DNA of 13,168 bases from Alphaproteobacteria bacterium UBA2964. Lineage in GTDB: Bacteria > Pseudomonadota > Alphaproteobacteria > MPNO01 > UBA2964. Location: NCBI GenBank assembly GCA_002348425.1, contig DEBE01000041.1, forward strand, positions 1 through 13,168, in the 5' to 3' direction. Shown here in pieces: positions 6,895 through 13,168 of this stretch. Each line of letters opens with the position of its first letter. The stretch's first letter is position 1. The notes under the pieces are model-generated. The model was not told the DNA's origin. It saw nothing but the letters and a program-made list of their open reading frames with translations, and did no database searches. The translations under genes were made by a program, and so were the position numbers.

Positions 6895-7980
6895 TTATAT
6901 TTTCTTTGCCCAATCCGATATCAGTTCTCCCAATTCTGCTCTTTTTGATTGCTGATTAATTAAAAAATGAGTTCCACCAATAATTTGATGAAATTCTTCT
7001 CTTTTTCCTGCCGCTTCTGACCACATTCTAATATCACTTGGAAGTGCGTTTGTATCGGCCGTAAATTCAAAGTTTATTATTGGAACCGATGTACGGAATA
7101 AACATTTCGGCCCATTTGCGTTGGAACTAAGGGACCATTGGCTCATCCAAGATTTAAGAGTTGTAAATCTTGCAGCATCTCGAGCTCCATAATTTAATTG
7201 GTATGGGTCACCCCAAACCATTCCCGTTTCTCGGTCATTGGGATCTAAAGTGAGGTCCAGGAACCTAGGGTCGGCGCAAGTTCGAAATACTAAAAAAGGT
7301 TCATCATTAACGACAGTAGATCTTTTCTTTAAGATTTCGATTCTTTTTTTGGTTTGGTTGGTAATAAAATTTGTTCTATCTATCTGGGCTTTTCTATATT
7401 TTGAGACGAATGAGGCGTTGAATGGTGGCCCGTTGATGGCATTGAAGATATCCAGTTCAGAATTTTTAGAAAGAGGATCATTCTCATCTGTAACTGACGC
7501 GTCTATCCAACGGCTAAGCAACAAAGCTCGCCCGGGGTGAGCCCCAAACAAAGCAATTCCATCGGCGGGAGGGAGGTGTTCGGCAGTTAACCATACCTGA
7601 TCACCTGCCGGTGTTTTGGTAATAGTAAGTTCTTCAGATTCGGCTTGATATAATGCCACAGTTGAGGCCCCACCCGAATTTCCGAGAAGGATAATTGTCT
7701 CGAAACCCTCATTTCTTAGAAATTTTACTCCTGCGCCTACATCTTCAATGACTCTTTCAAATAACAGATGGGCGTCATTATTAAGATAGCGTGTATTTAT
7801 GGCCAAGATATTAATTCCCCGCTTTGGCAACTCTTTAATCAAATAATGCTCAAAAAAATTACTAGTTGGGTGTACAATCAGCGCGGCGACTCTGCTTTTT
7901 GGTGAGCGGCTTAGTAATCCATAGATTCTAGGGCCGCGTTTTGGATTTACATCGAGCGTTATTAGTTCTGGGGAGGTCAT
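6895..7980 (-). CDS. Divergent alpha/beta hydrolase
   Basis: A 361-residue alpha/beta hydrolase-fold protein of unknown substrate. The nucleophile elbow GNSGGAS places the serine at 102. HP at 37-38 is in the usual oxyanion position after the first core strand. D309 (FTAD) is a probable acid and H338 (GGTHFL) the probable catalytic histidine. Between the elbow and the acid lies an unusually long insert (about 115-300) that would act as a cap domain. No signal peptide is evident, so it is probably cytoplasmic. GGAAG sits just before the ATG. It is the last gene of the five-gene minus-strand set, 44 bases after the cyclo-ligase-like gene, and ends four bases from glyS. It could be an esterase or a C-C bond hydrolase; I cannot say which. 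Confidence 0.75.
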   Translation of the reverse strand: MTSPELITLDVNPKRGPRIYGLLSRSPKSRVAALIVHPTSNFFEHYLIKELPKRGINILAINTRYLNNDAHLLFERVIEDVGAGVKFLRNEGFETIILLGNSGGASTVALYQAESEELTITKTPAGDQVWLTAEHLPPADGIALFGAHPGRALLLSRWIDASVTDENDPLSKNSELDIFNAINGPPFNASFVSKYRKAQIDRTNFITNQTKKRIEILKKRSTVVNDEPFLVFRTCADPRFLDLTLDPNDRETGMVWGDPYQLNYGARDAARFTTLKSWMSQWSLSSNANGPKCLFRTSVPIINFEFTADTNALPSDIRMWSEAAGKREEFHQIIGGTHFLINQQSKRAELGELISDWAKKI

Positions 7981-8024
7981 TTGACTTCCAATTTTCGCAT
8001 TTCGAGTCGCTATCTAAAAATAAT

Positions 8025-8756
8025 TTAGACCTTTTTTTGGTAGTTCATTGCTTTAACGTCTTTTAATATTGGCATTTCTTCAAGATTTTTTTCATTAATT
8101 TGGCTCCAATCTATTTTATTCGGGGGAGGGAAGGGTTTTTTGACTACCATAGTTTCATCAGGGGTTACAATAACCGAGAGTGGCAAGTCAATGGCCTCTC
8201 TGGGAAAATCCTCAACCACTGAAAGTTGGTGGACAGTTGTTGCGACGGGTACCGGTTTGTGGCCTAGTTCTCTTAAAATGGCAAACTCTATATCGCTGTA
8301 ACCTTCTCCCTTACCACATCTTTTACCTGAACGTGTGACCGCGACCGAGCCGGCTATAATAGCATCCACTTGAGGAATTTCATTCAGAGATATTTCTTCA
8401 GACCATTCTTTGCTAGATGATAGTGTTACTGCCTTGGAAAAATTTTCTGCACCGATAACAGCGGGGTCAAATTTCTGGAAACCGGCCTTAAGTCTCGGTG
8501 TTGGCATAAAATACGTTATACCGCGCTTAAGAGCTTCAAGTCGGACTGGCCGCTGTGGTGAATCAGGGTTAATTTTAAGATATTTTGCGTCTTTCCAAGG
8601 CGATATTTCGAACAATTTGACGGCTGCGATTTCTGCATTTTTAAAATTGGGGATGCGGTCTTGGATAGGGAAAGGAAATCTAGCTTGTTTTTTAAGCTTG
8701 AGTGTGTCCCATACATACTGGCGAGCTAAGGCCTTAGATTTAAAGGTCAGATTCAT
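8025..8756 (-). CDS. 5-formyltetrahydrofolate cyclo-ligase-like protein (MTHFSD type)
   Basis: A 243-residue protein of the 5-formyltetrahydrofolate cyclo-ligase superfamily (COG0212). It resembles the longer group related to the cyclo-ligase domain of human MTHFSD more than the short YgfA/MTHFS enzymes. Visible signatures are VWDTL (15-19), RIPNF (34-38) followed by AEIAA, NPDSPQRPVR (63-72), GKRCGKGEGYSD (144-155, the counterpart of the nucleotide- and folate-binding GxGxGYYD loop) and TTVHQ (173-177). True MTHFS enzymes use ATP to turn 5-formyl- into 5,10-methenyl-tetrahydrofolate. Whether this group does so is not established as far as I know. Its ATG overlaps the ptrB stop codon by four bases (ATGA), with AGGA just upstream, so it is translationally coupled to ptrB. 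Confidence 0.75.
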   Translation of the reverse strand: MNLTFKSKALARQYVWDTLKLKKQARFPFPIQDRIPNFKNAEIAAVKLFEISPWKDAKYLKINPDSPQRPVRLEALKRGITYFMPTPRLKAGFQKFDPAVIGAENFSKAVTLSSSKEWSEEISLNEIPQVDAIIAGSVAVTRSGKRCGKGEGYSDIEFAILRELGHKPVPVATTVHQLSVVEDFPREAIDLPLSVIVTPDETMVVKKPFPPPNKIDWSQINEKNLEEMPILKDVKAMNYQKKV

Positions 8757-10870
8757 AGTCCTGCTTTATCGCATATCCACAAGGCGAAACTATATGAAAG
8801 GGAAACCTCTTTTAGACGGTCAAATCTCCCAGAGGCACCCCCGTGACCAGCTTCCATATTTATCCAACAAAGGATTTCGTTGTCTCCTGTGTTATGATAC
8901 CTCAATTTTGATGTCCATTTTACCGGTTCCCAATAAGTAACACGCGGGTCAGTAAGACCTCCCGTAGCTAGAACATATGGATAGGCTCGATCATAAATGT
9001 TTGTGTACGGGCAATAGGACGCCATATCCAAAAATTGATCCTTATTCAGGATAGGGTCTCCCCATTCCACCCATTCTGGTGGGGTCAATGGCAATGTCTT
9101 ATCTGACATGGTATTTATCACATCCACAAACGGAACTTCCGCTATGACCCCTTTAAAAAGTTCTGGCTGCATATTTGTGATTGCCCCCATCAGCATTCCT
9201 CCCGCTGACCGCCCTTGCGCGACAATTTTTCCCCTGCTGGTATAATTCTGCGAAATCAAATATTCTGCTGCTGATATAAAATCATAAAAGGTGTTTACCT
9301 TATTATTTAACTTACCATCGAGATACCAATCATAACCACAATCAGAACCGCCTCGAATATGGGCGATGGCATAAACCATGCCGCGATCTAACAAGCTAAA
9401 TACAGGGGTAGAGAAACTGGCTGGCATAGCATACCCATAAGATCCATATCCATAAATGAGTAGAGGTGAAGTTCCATCGATGGGTGTATCTTTTTGGTAT
9501 AAAATTGTTACTGGAATTTTGGTGCCGTCATGACCTAAAGCAAACTCGCGACGACAAACATAATTGTCAGGATCATAACCTGAAGGAATTTCTTGCTCTT
9601 TTCGTATATGGCGCGTTCTTTTTGATAAACTGTAATCATAAATTTGGTGTGGTGTTACAGGTGAAGAAAATGAGAAACGTAAAATATCTGTCTCAAATTC
9701 AAAACCAAGATGAAGTGTCAGGTCGTATGCTTCCTCAGTGAATAAAATTTCGTGTTCTTCACTAGTTTCGAGGTTGCGGACTACTATCCTAGGCAGGGCC
9801 TCATTTAGTTCATGCCGCACGAGATAATTATTAAACACCATTATAGAAAGAATTAGACAACCTTTACGGTGAGGAACAATCTCATTCCAGTTTTCTGTGG
9901 CGTAATTTTCTAAAGGCGCCTCGACAATTTTAAAATCCAGTGCTCCGGCAATATTGGTCCGTATAATCAATTTTTCATCATGATCACTCACGTCATAGCT
10001 CACACCGGTCTCTCGAGTTTTTATCAGCGCGGGTTTGTTACTAGAGTTTTCAGCATCAATCAGTCGAATTTCAGTTGTTTCGGCATGGTCGTGGGCTTTT
10101 ATTAAAATGAAGCGCCCACTTTCTGTTTTATCTACGCCCAAAAAAAATCCCGGATCATTTTCCTCATAAATGAGAGTATCTTTGGAAGGAACTTCTCCAA
10201 TATTATGGCGGAAAATTTTATTGGGTCGGTGATTTTCATCTAAAGTTGTGTAATAAAGAGCTTTGCTGTTACCGGAAAAGACGAAATCTCCCTGAGCATT
10301 GGCAATCTTCTCTGGTAGAGTTTTCTTCTTTTCTATATCCCGTATTTCAATCACGTATTTTTCAGAACCGTTGCGATCTAACGCGATTGCAAGTAATGCA
10401 TGATCGGGGCTATGTTGTGAATGAACCAGTTTAAAAAATTTTTCGCCTTTTGCTTCCCTTTCTCCATCAAATATAATGGTTTCGTCGGTGGTTACGTTAG
10501 AATGACGGGGGCGCCGGCATATAAGAGGATATTGTCCGCCTTTTAAAAACCTTTGGTAATATGCCCAATCACCGTCACAATTGGGTACGGAGAAATCATC
10601 TTCTTTAATACGGCCCCTTAATTCATCGAGAAGTTTCCTTTTGAAGTCTTCAATTGGATGAAGAACCTTTTCTGTATAGTTATTTTCAGCGTCCAAGTGC
10701 TCTCGAATTTCGGGATTTAATTTATTTGGATCACGCATGACCTGCTGCCAATTTGGATCGCGCAACCAAGCGTAGGGATCATCGAGATTTTTCCCGAAAC
10801 GATATTTTTTTTCTATTCGTCGTGAAGCTCTTGGGGCTGGGATTTTAATAGTAGGTTTCAAACACTTCAC
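8753..10870 (-). CDS. ptrB: Oligopeptidase B (protease II, S9A family)
   Basis: A 705-residue prolyl-oligopeptidase-family serine peptidase: a beta-propeller that limits entry to short peptides, followed by an alpha/beta hydrolase catalytic domain. The N-terminal DDPYAWLRDPNW (30-41) is typical. The catalytic serine is in GRSAGG (S555), the aspartate in GGLTDPRV (D641) and the histidine in EAGHGGASGR (H676). The spacings of 86 and 35 residues nearly equal those of E. coli OpdB (S532, D617, H652). In the S1-pocket segment TPPEWVEWGDP, the first acidic residue aligns with Glu576 of the enterobacterial enzyme, but valine replaces Glu578, so preference for basic P1 residues may be altered. The start is GTG at 10870; a TTG at 10861, better spaced from AGGGTGA, would drop three residues. 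It lies nine bases after the cupin gene and overlaps the cyclo-ligase-like gene. Confidence 0.92.
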   Translation of the reverse strand: MKCLKPTIKIPAPRASRRIEKKYRFGKNLDDPYAWLRDPNWQQVMRDPNKLNPEIREHLDAENNYTEKVLHPIEDFKRKLLDELRGRIKEDDFSVPNCDGDWAYYQRFLKGGQYPLICRRPRHSNVTTDETIIFDGEREAKGEKFFKLVHSQHSPDHALLAIALDRNGSEKYVIEIRDIEKKKTLPEKIANAQGDFVFSGNSKALYYTTLDENHRPNKIFRHNIGEVPSKDTLIYEENDPGFFLGVDKTESGRFILIKAHDHAETTEIRLIDAENSSNKPALIKTRETGVSYDVSDHDEKLIIRTNIAGALDFKIVEAPLENYATENWNEIVPHRKGCLILSIMVFNNYLVRHELNEALPRIVVRNLETSEEHEILFTEEAYDLTLHLGFEFETDILRFSFSSPVTPHQIYDYSLSKRTRHIRKEQEIPSGYDPDNYVCRREFALGHDGTKIPVTILYQKDTPIDGTSPLLIYGYGSYGYAMPASFSTPVFSLLDRGMVYAIAHIRGGSDCGYDWYLDGKLNNKVNTFYDFISAAEYLISQNYTSRGKIVAQGRSAGGMLMGAITNMQPELFKGVIAEVPFVDVINTMSDKTLPLTPPEWVEWGDPILNKDQFLDMASYCPYTNIYDRAYPYVLATGGLTDPRVTYWEPVKWTSKLRYHNTGDNEILCWINMEAGHGGASGRFDRLKEVSLSYSFALWICDKAGL

Positions 10871-10879
10871 CCTAAGACT

Positions 10880-11458
10880 TTATTCACCACCTCTATCGCC
10901 TTCGCCATCGATGAGAATAAATGCCATCGTGCAGTATTCTTCTGATTTATTGACCCAAGCGTGGTTGGTACCTCTTTGTACCATTACGTCGCCCGCCTTC
11001 ATTACAACCTCGGAATCATCTAAGTACATCGTCATTTCTCCCGAGAGACATAGAGCATAATCAACAGTATCAGTTTGATGCATAAAGGAGTGCTGTTTCT
11101 TTTTCTGTTCATTTTCACCGTGCTGCAATGCGCCGTCCGCACCGTATTCCTGAAATGCCTTTTTTGCCGTTTCCTCGTCTACTTGCTCTACCTTCGATTC
11201 TGGCGGAAACTCAATCAATCGGAAAGTTGTCCCGGTTTTTGGTGGGGGTAAGGGAAGGTCGATACTCGTCTCTTCTTCGGGTCCATCATATCGAGCGGGG
11301 GAAGATTTGGTTGTCCACATGTTATGAAAAATTACTCCCGGTCTATTGGGAGTAGTTTTGACGCCTGGTGTTGGTCCATCAGCAATAATTATTGCCTTTC
11401 CGTTTTTATCATGGCCGGTGACAATGCGCCGAATACCCATAGGTTTTTGATCGTTCAT
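10880..11458 (-). CDS. Cupin-fold protein, function unknown
   Basis: A 192-residue protein with one C-terminal cupin barrel (about 120-185) and an N-terminal extension (1-115). The barrel has HQTDTVDYALCLSGEM (127-142), where a normal HxH cupin motif is replaced by H127, T129 and D133. The second cupin motif is GDVMVQRGTNHAWVN (156-170) with H166. The metal set is therefore reduced or unusual. The N-terminal part contains strands that may pair across a dimer. No signal peptide is seen. Proteins with this layout often sit beside aromatic or small-acid degradation genes and are annotated only as cupin-domain proteins. It lies 24 bases after the lactonase-like gene and nine bases before ptrB, so it is co-transcribed with both. 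It could be an enzyme (isomerase, dioxygenase) or a ligand-binding protein. Confidence 0.75.
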   Translation of the reverse strand: MNDQKPMGIRRIVTGHDKNGKAIIIADGPTPGVKTTPNRPGVIFHNMWTTKSSPARYDGPEEETSIDLPLPPPKTGTTFRLIEFPPESKVEQVDEETAKKAFQEYGADGALQHGENEQKKKQHSFMHQTDTVDYALCLSGEMTMYLDDSEVVMKAGDVMVQRGTNHAWVNKSEEYCTMAFILIDGEGDRGGE

Positions 11459-11482
11459 TTTACATTCTTTCTCAATAAATTT

Positions 11483-12280
11483 TCATAAATTATTTAAAAA
11501 ACTAACTAATGCAGAGTTAAAATTATCGGGGTTCTCCATGTTAGCGATGTGGCCGGCGTTGGGGACAATATGCATTGATGAACTTGGGACCATTGCCAAT
11601 AATGGTTCCATCGATTTTGGTCCAGCTGCGGCATCCTCAGCCCCTGAAATAAATAATGTGGGAACTCTTATTTCCTCGATTCGGCCGTGGTATTGGATGG
11701 TTTGAAGTGCTGAAGCACAGCCCAGAAAACCCTCAAGCTTGGTTGTGCTAATCATATTTTTGATTTTACTCATTGTCTCTTGGTTATCAGAGTTGGAATA
11801 AAACTGCTCAGTAAACCAACGAGTGGCCGTTGGCTCGGCCATACCTCTCATGCCACCTTTTTCAGCCATTGCCTTACGGTCGTTCCACGCTTCAACGAAA
11901 GGCTCAGGCGAGTGGTGTGGTAGGTCACAACCTATAAATCCGGTAAGGCGTTTATTATGATCTATAGCGACACCTAAACCAGTTGTTCCACCCATTGATA
12001 GACCACATAAAACACTATTATTAATATCTAACATGTCCCAAAGTCCAATCAGATCTTGCACTAGTAAGTCAAAGGAATAAGGTGGGGGGCTGGCATCTGT
12101 GTCACCGTGACCGCGCTGATCATATCTGAGAATGCGCCAATCATTAGACAAGAGCTTAACTTGTTGATCCCACATACTAAGGTTTGTCGCGAGTGAATTA
12201 GAAAACGTAATCAAGGGAGCACCCTCTGGGCCCTCTATTTGATAGTTTATATTTATTCCATTAGCCGAAACTGTCGGCAT
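11483..12280 (-). CDS. 3-oxoadipate enol-lactonase-like alpha/beta hydrolase
   Basis: A 265-residue alpha/beta hydrolase close in layout to PcaD, which opens 3-oxoadipate enol-lactone in the beta-ketoadipate pathway. From the start used here, the nucleophile serine is S95 (CGLSMGG), the acid D216 (SGAEDAA) and the histidine H244 (NAGHIANMENP). YDQRGHGDTD (53-62) and the FSNSLATNLSMWDQQ segment near residue 30 are typical of PcaD-like enzymes. I chose the ATG at 12280 because GGGAGGG (12292-12286) lies five bases before it; an upstream in-frame ATG at 12307 would add nine residues but lacks such a site. It is the first gene of the minus-strand set. No other pca genes are in view, so the substrate may be a different lactone or ester; no symbol is assigned. 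Confidence 0.8.
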   Translation of the reverse strand: MPTVSANGININYQIEGPEGAPLITFSNSLATNLSMWDQQVKLLSNDWRILRYDQRGHGDTDASPPPYSFDLLVQDLIGLWDMLDINNSVLCGLSMGGTTGLGVAIDHNKRLTGFIGCDLPHHSPEPFVEAWNDRKAMAEKGGMRGMAEPTATRWFTEQFYSNSDNQETMSKIKNMISTTKLEGFLGCASALQTIQYHGRIEEIRVPTLFISGAEDAAAGPKSMEPLLAMVPSSSMHIVPNAGHIANMENPDNFNSALVSFLNNL

Positions 12281-12285
12281 TTTTT

Positions 12286-12292
12286 CCCTCCC
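12286..12292 (-). promoter_or_regulatory. Ribosome binding site deciding hydrolase start
   Basis: The minus strand reads GGGAGGG followed by five A's and ATG. This near-ideal Shine-Dalgarno favours initiation at 12280 over the upstream ATG at 12307. Confidence 0.75.
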
Positions 12293-12324
12293 ATTGGTTT
12301 TCGTCATTAGTAAGTCAGGTTATT

Positions 12325-12353
12325 TTGATACGAGTTTTGATCGCTTGGGTCAA
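12325..12353 (-). promoter_or_regulatory. Candidate promoter of the five-gene minus-strand set
   Basis: The minus strand has TTGACC (12353-12348), a 17-base spacer and TATCAA (12330-12325). Matches to sigma70 consensus are five of six and four of six at the optimal spacing. Transcription would start near 12318, leaving a leader of roughly 40 bases before the ATG at 12280. Its -35 directly abuts the -35 of the plus-strand candidate promoter. Confidence 0.5.
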
Positions 12354-12383
12354 TTGATGCGGCTAAGATAAAGTTCGTATAAG
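12354..12383 (+). promoter_or_regulatory. Candidate promoter of the lyase gene
   Basis: TTGATG (12354-12359), an 18-base spacer and TATAAG (12378-12383) precede the lyase ATG by about 40 bases. Matches are four of six and five of six. The -35 touches that of the divergent minus-strand promoter, with the palindrome CAATTG (12351-12356) at the joint. Confidence 0.45.
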
Positions 12384-12411
12384 TTTTAAACCCAAGACAT
12401 GATAAAAAAAC

Positions 12412-12418
12412 AGGGAGG
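12412..12418 (+). promoter_or_regulatory. Strong ribosome binding site of the lyase gene
   Basis: AGGGAGG lies five bases before the ATG at 12424. It fixes the start of the lyase gene and resembles the GGGAGGG site of the divergent hydrolase gene, so both transcripts should be well translated. Confidence 0.8.
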
Positions 12419-12423
12419 CTTTG

Positions 12424-13168
12424 ATGTCCATAAAATCAATGAGTAAAGCATTTAGAGAGCTGTTGGGCAGTAACAATGTAATTGTGAAACCGGGCGCTCA
12501 CAACGCATTAAGCGCTAAGATAATTGAGGCTGCAGGATTTCAGTCTTGTGGTGTCTCGGGTTATGCAGTCTCGGCTACCCTCCTTGGAAAGCCTGATGTA
12601 GGTTTGGTTACTTTAGATGAAATGGTTATGATGTCTCGCTATATCGCAGAAGCTGTTGATATTCCAGCTATAGCAGATGCTGATACTGGACATGGTAACG
12701 CGATAAACGTTATGCGGACTGTTGCGGATTTTATTCGGGCTGGTACAGCCGGTATTCATATAGAAGATCAGGTGGCTCCAAAAAGGTGTGGACATGTAGC
12801 TGGCAAGCAAATTATTTCAATTGAGGAAGCAACGGGTAAGTATCGGGCTGCAGCAAAAGTCAGAGATGAACTCGATCCCGATTTCGTCTTAATTGCAAGA
12901 ACAGATGCACGCGGTGTGTCAGGAGGTTCAGTCGAGGCGGTGATTGAACGGTCCAAAGCTTATCTCGATTCTGGGGTTGATATGATTTTTCCAGAAGGCT
13001 TGACTACAAAAAAGGAGGTTGAAGAAGTATGTGAAAAAATTAAGGCACCCATACATTATAATCGTACGGGCGTGTCACCGATGTTAACTCTCAAGGAATT
13101 GGATGAATTGGGTGTATCAATGGTTAGTTTTGCGACCGGTGCCTTAAGAGCGGGGGCCTGCGCAATGT
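12424..13168 (+). CDS. Isocitrate lyase/PEP mutase-family C-C lyase (partial, 3' end missing)
   Basis: The first 248 residues of a TIM-barrel enzyme of the isocitrate lyase/phosphoenolpyruvate mutase superfamily; the frame is still open at the window edge. KPGAHNALSAKIIEAAGF (22-39) is the usual first barrel segment. DADTGHG (85-91) contributes metal-binding aspartates, IHIEDQ (111-116) is the next conserved strand, and KRCGH (120-124) carries the catalytic cysteine of isocitrate, methylisocitrate and dimethylmalate lyases. ARTDA follows near 159-163. The cysteine argues for a true C-C lyase (2-methylisocitrate lyase-like, 2,3-dimethylmalate lyase-like) rather than PEP mutase or oxaloacetate decarboxylase. 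The substrate is not determined: no prpC or prpD is in view. It diverges from the hydrolase/cupin set and may share its regulation. Confidence 0.88.
   Translation, partial: MSIKSMSKAFRELLGSNNVIVKPGAHNALSAKIIEAAGFQSCGVSGYAVSATLLGKPDVGLVTLDEMVMMSRYIAEAVDIPAIADADTGHGNAINVMRTVADFIRAGTAGIHIEDQVAPKRCGHVAGKQIISIEEATGKYRAAAKVRDELDPDFVLIARTDARGVSGGSVEAVIERSKAYLDSGVDMIFPEGLTTKKEVEEVCEKIKAPIHYNRTGVSPMLTLKELDELGVSMVSFATGALRAGACAM

Noticed and set aside
8410..8940. Long plus-strand open frame (176 codons) opposite the cyclo-ligase-like and ptrB genes
   Set aside because: It lies antisense to two well-supported genes, spans their junction and shows no recognisable protein features.

Overview
The window looks like chromosomal DNA of an alphaproteobacterium with a fairly low G+C content. 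This is inferred from the protein families and gene order. A long-chain polyprenyl diphosphate synthase lies divergent to a run of DUF2007 protein, TrmN6-type methyltransferase, single-domain S49 peptidase, small zinc-ribbon membrane protein, glyQ and glyS. As I recall it, this order is familiar from Rhodospirillales-like alphaproteobacteria. The species cannot be named from the sequence.

Region 1-401 has no intact gene. It holds the N-terminal stump of a Rieske-type ring-hydroxylating oxygenase (homology 105-203), a minus-strand hairpin plus T-tract (205-235) and a 10-base direct repeat with a 20-base period (311-340). A minus-strand tRNA-Pro(CGG) follows at 402-478. This looks like decayed, recombined DNA on the 3' side of a tRNA gene.

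Region 549-6890 is the housekeeping block. ispB-like synthase (minus) makes the ubiquinone side chain. The plus-strand genes run DUF2007, trmN6 (start and stop codons nearly touching), S49 peptidase, a small membrane zinc-ribbon protein, and then glyQ and glyS two bases apart behind their own probable sigma70 promoter. glyQ and glyS encode the two subunits of alpha2-beta2 glycyl-tRNA synthetase.

Region 6895-12280 is a tightly packed minus-strand set of five genes that looks accessory. Reading in transcription order they encode a 3-oxoadipate enol-lactonase-like alpha/beta hydrolase, a cupin protein, oligopeptidase B, a 5-formyltetrahydrofolate cyclo-ligase-like protein (MTHFSD type) overlapping ptrB by four bases, and a second, divergent alpha/beta hydrolase that ends four bases from glyS. 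A plus-strand isocitrate lyase/PEP mutase-family C-C lyase starts at 12424 and runs off the window. The two transcription units diverge from a 143-base gap in which two candidate promoters have abutting -35 hexamers, so they may be co-regulated. The combination of hydrolases, cupin and C-C lyase suggests small-acid catabolism, but no substrate can be read from the sequence. I found no CRISPR array, intact insertion sequence, phage gene, toxin-antitoxin pair or defence system.
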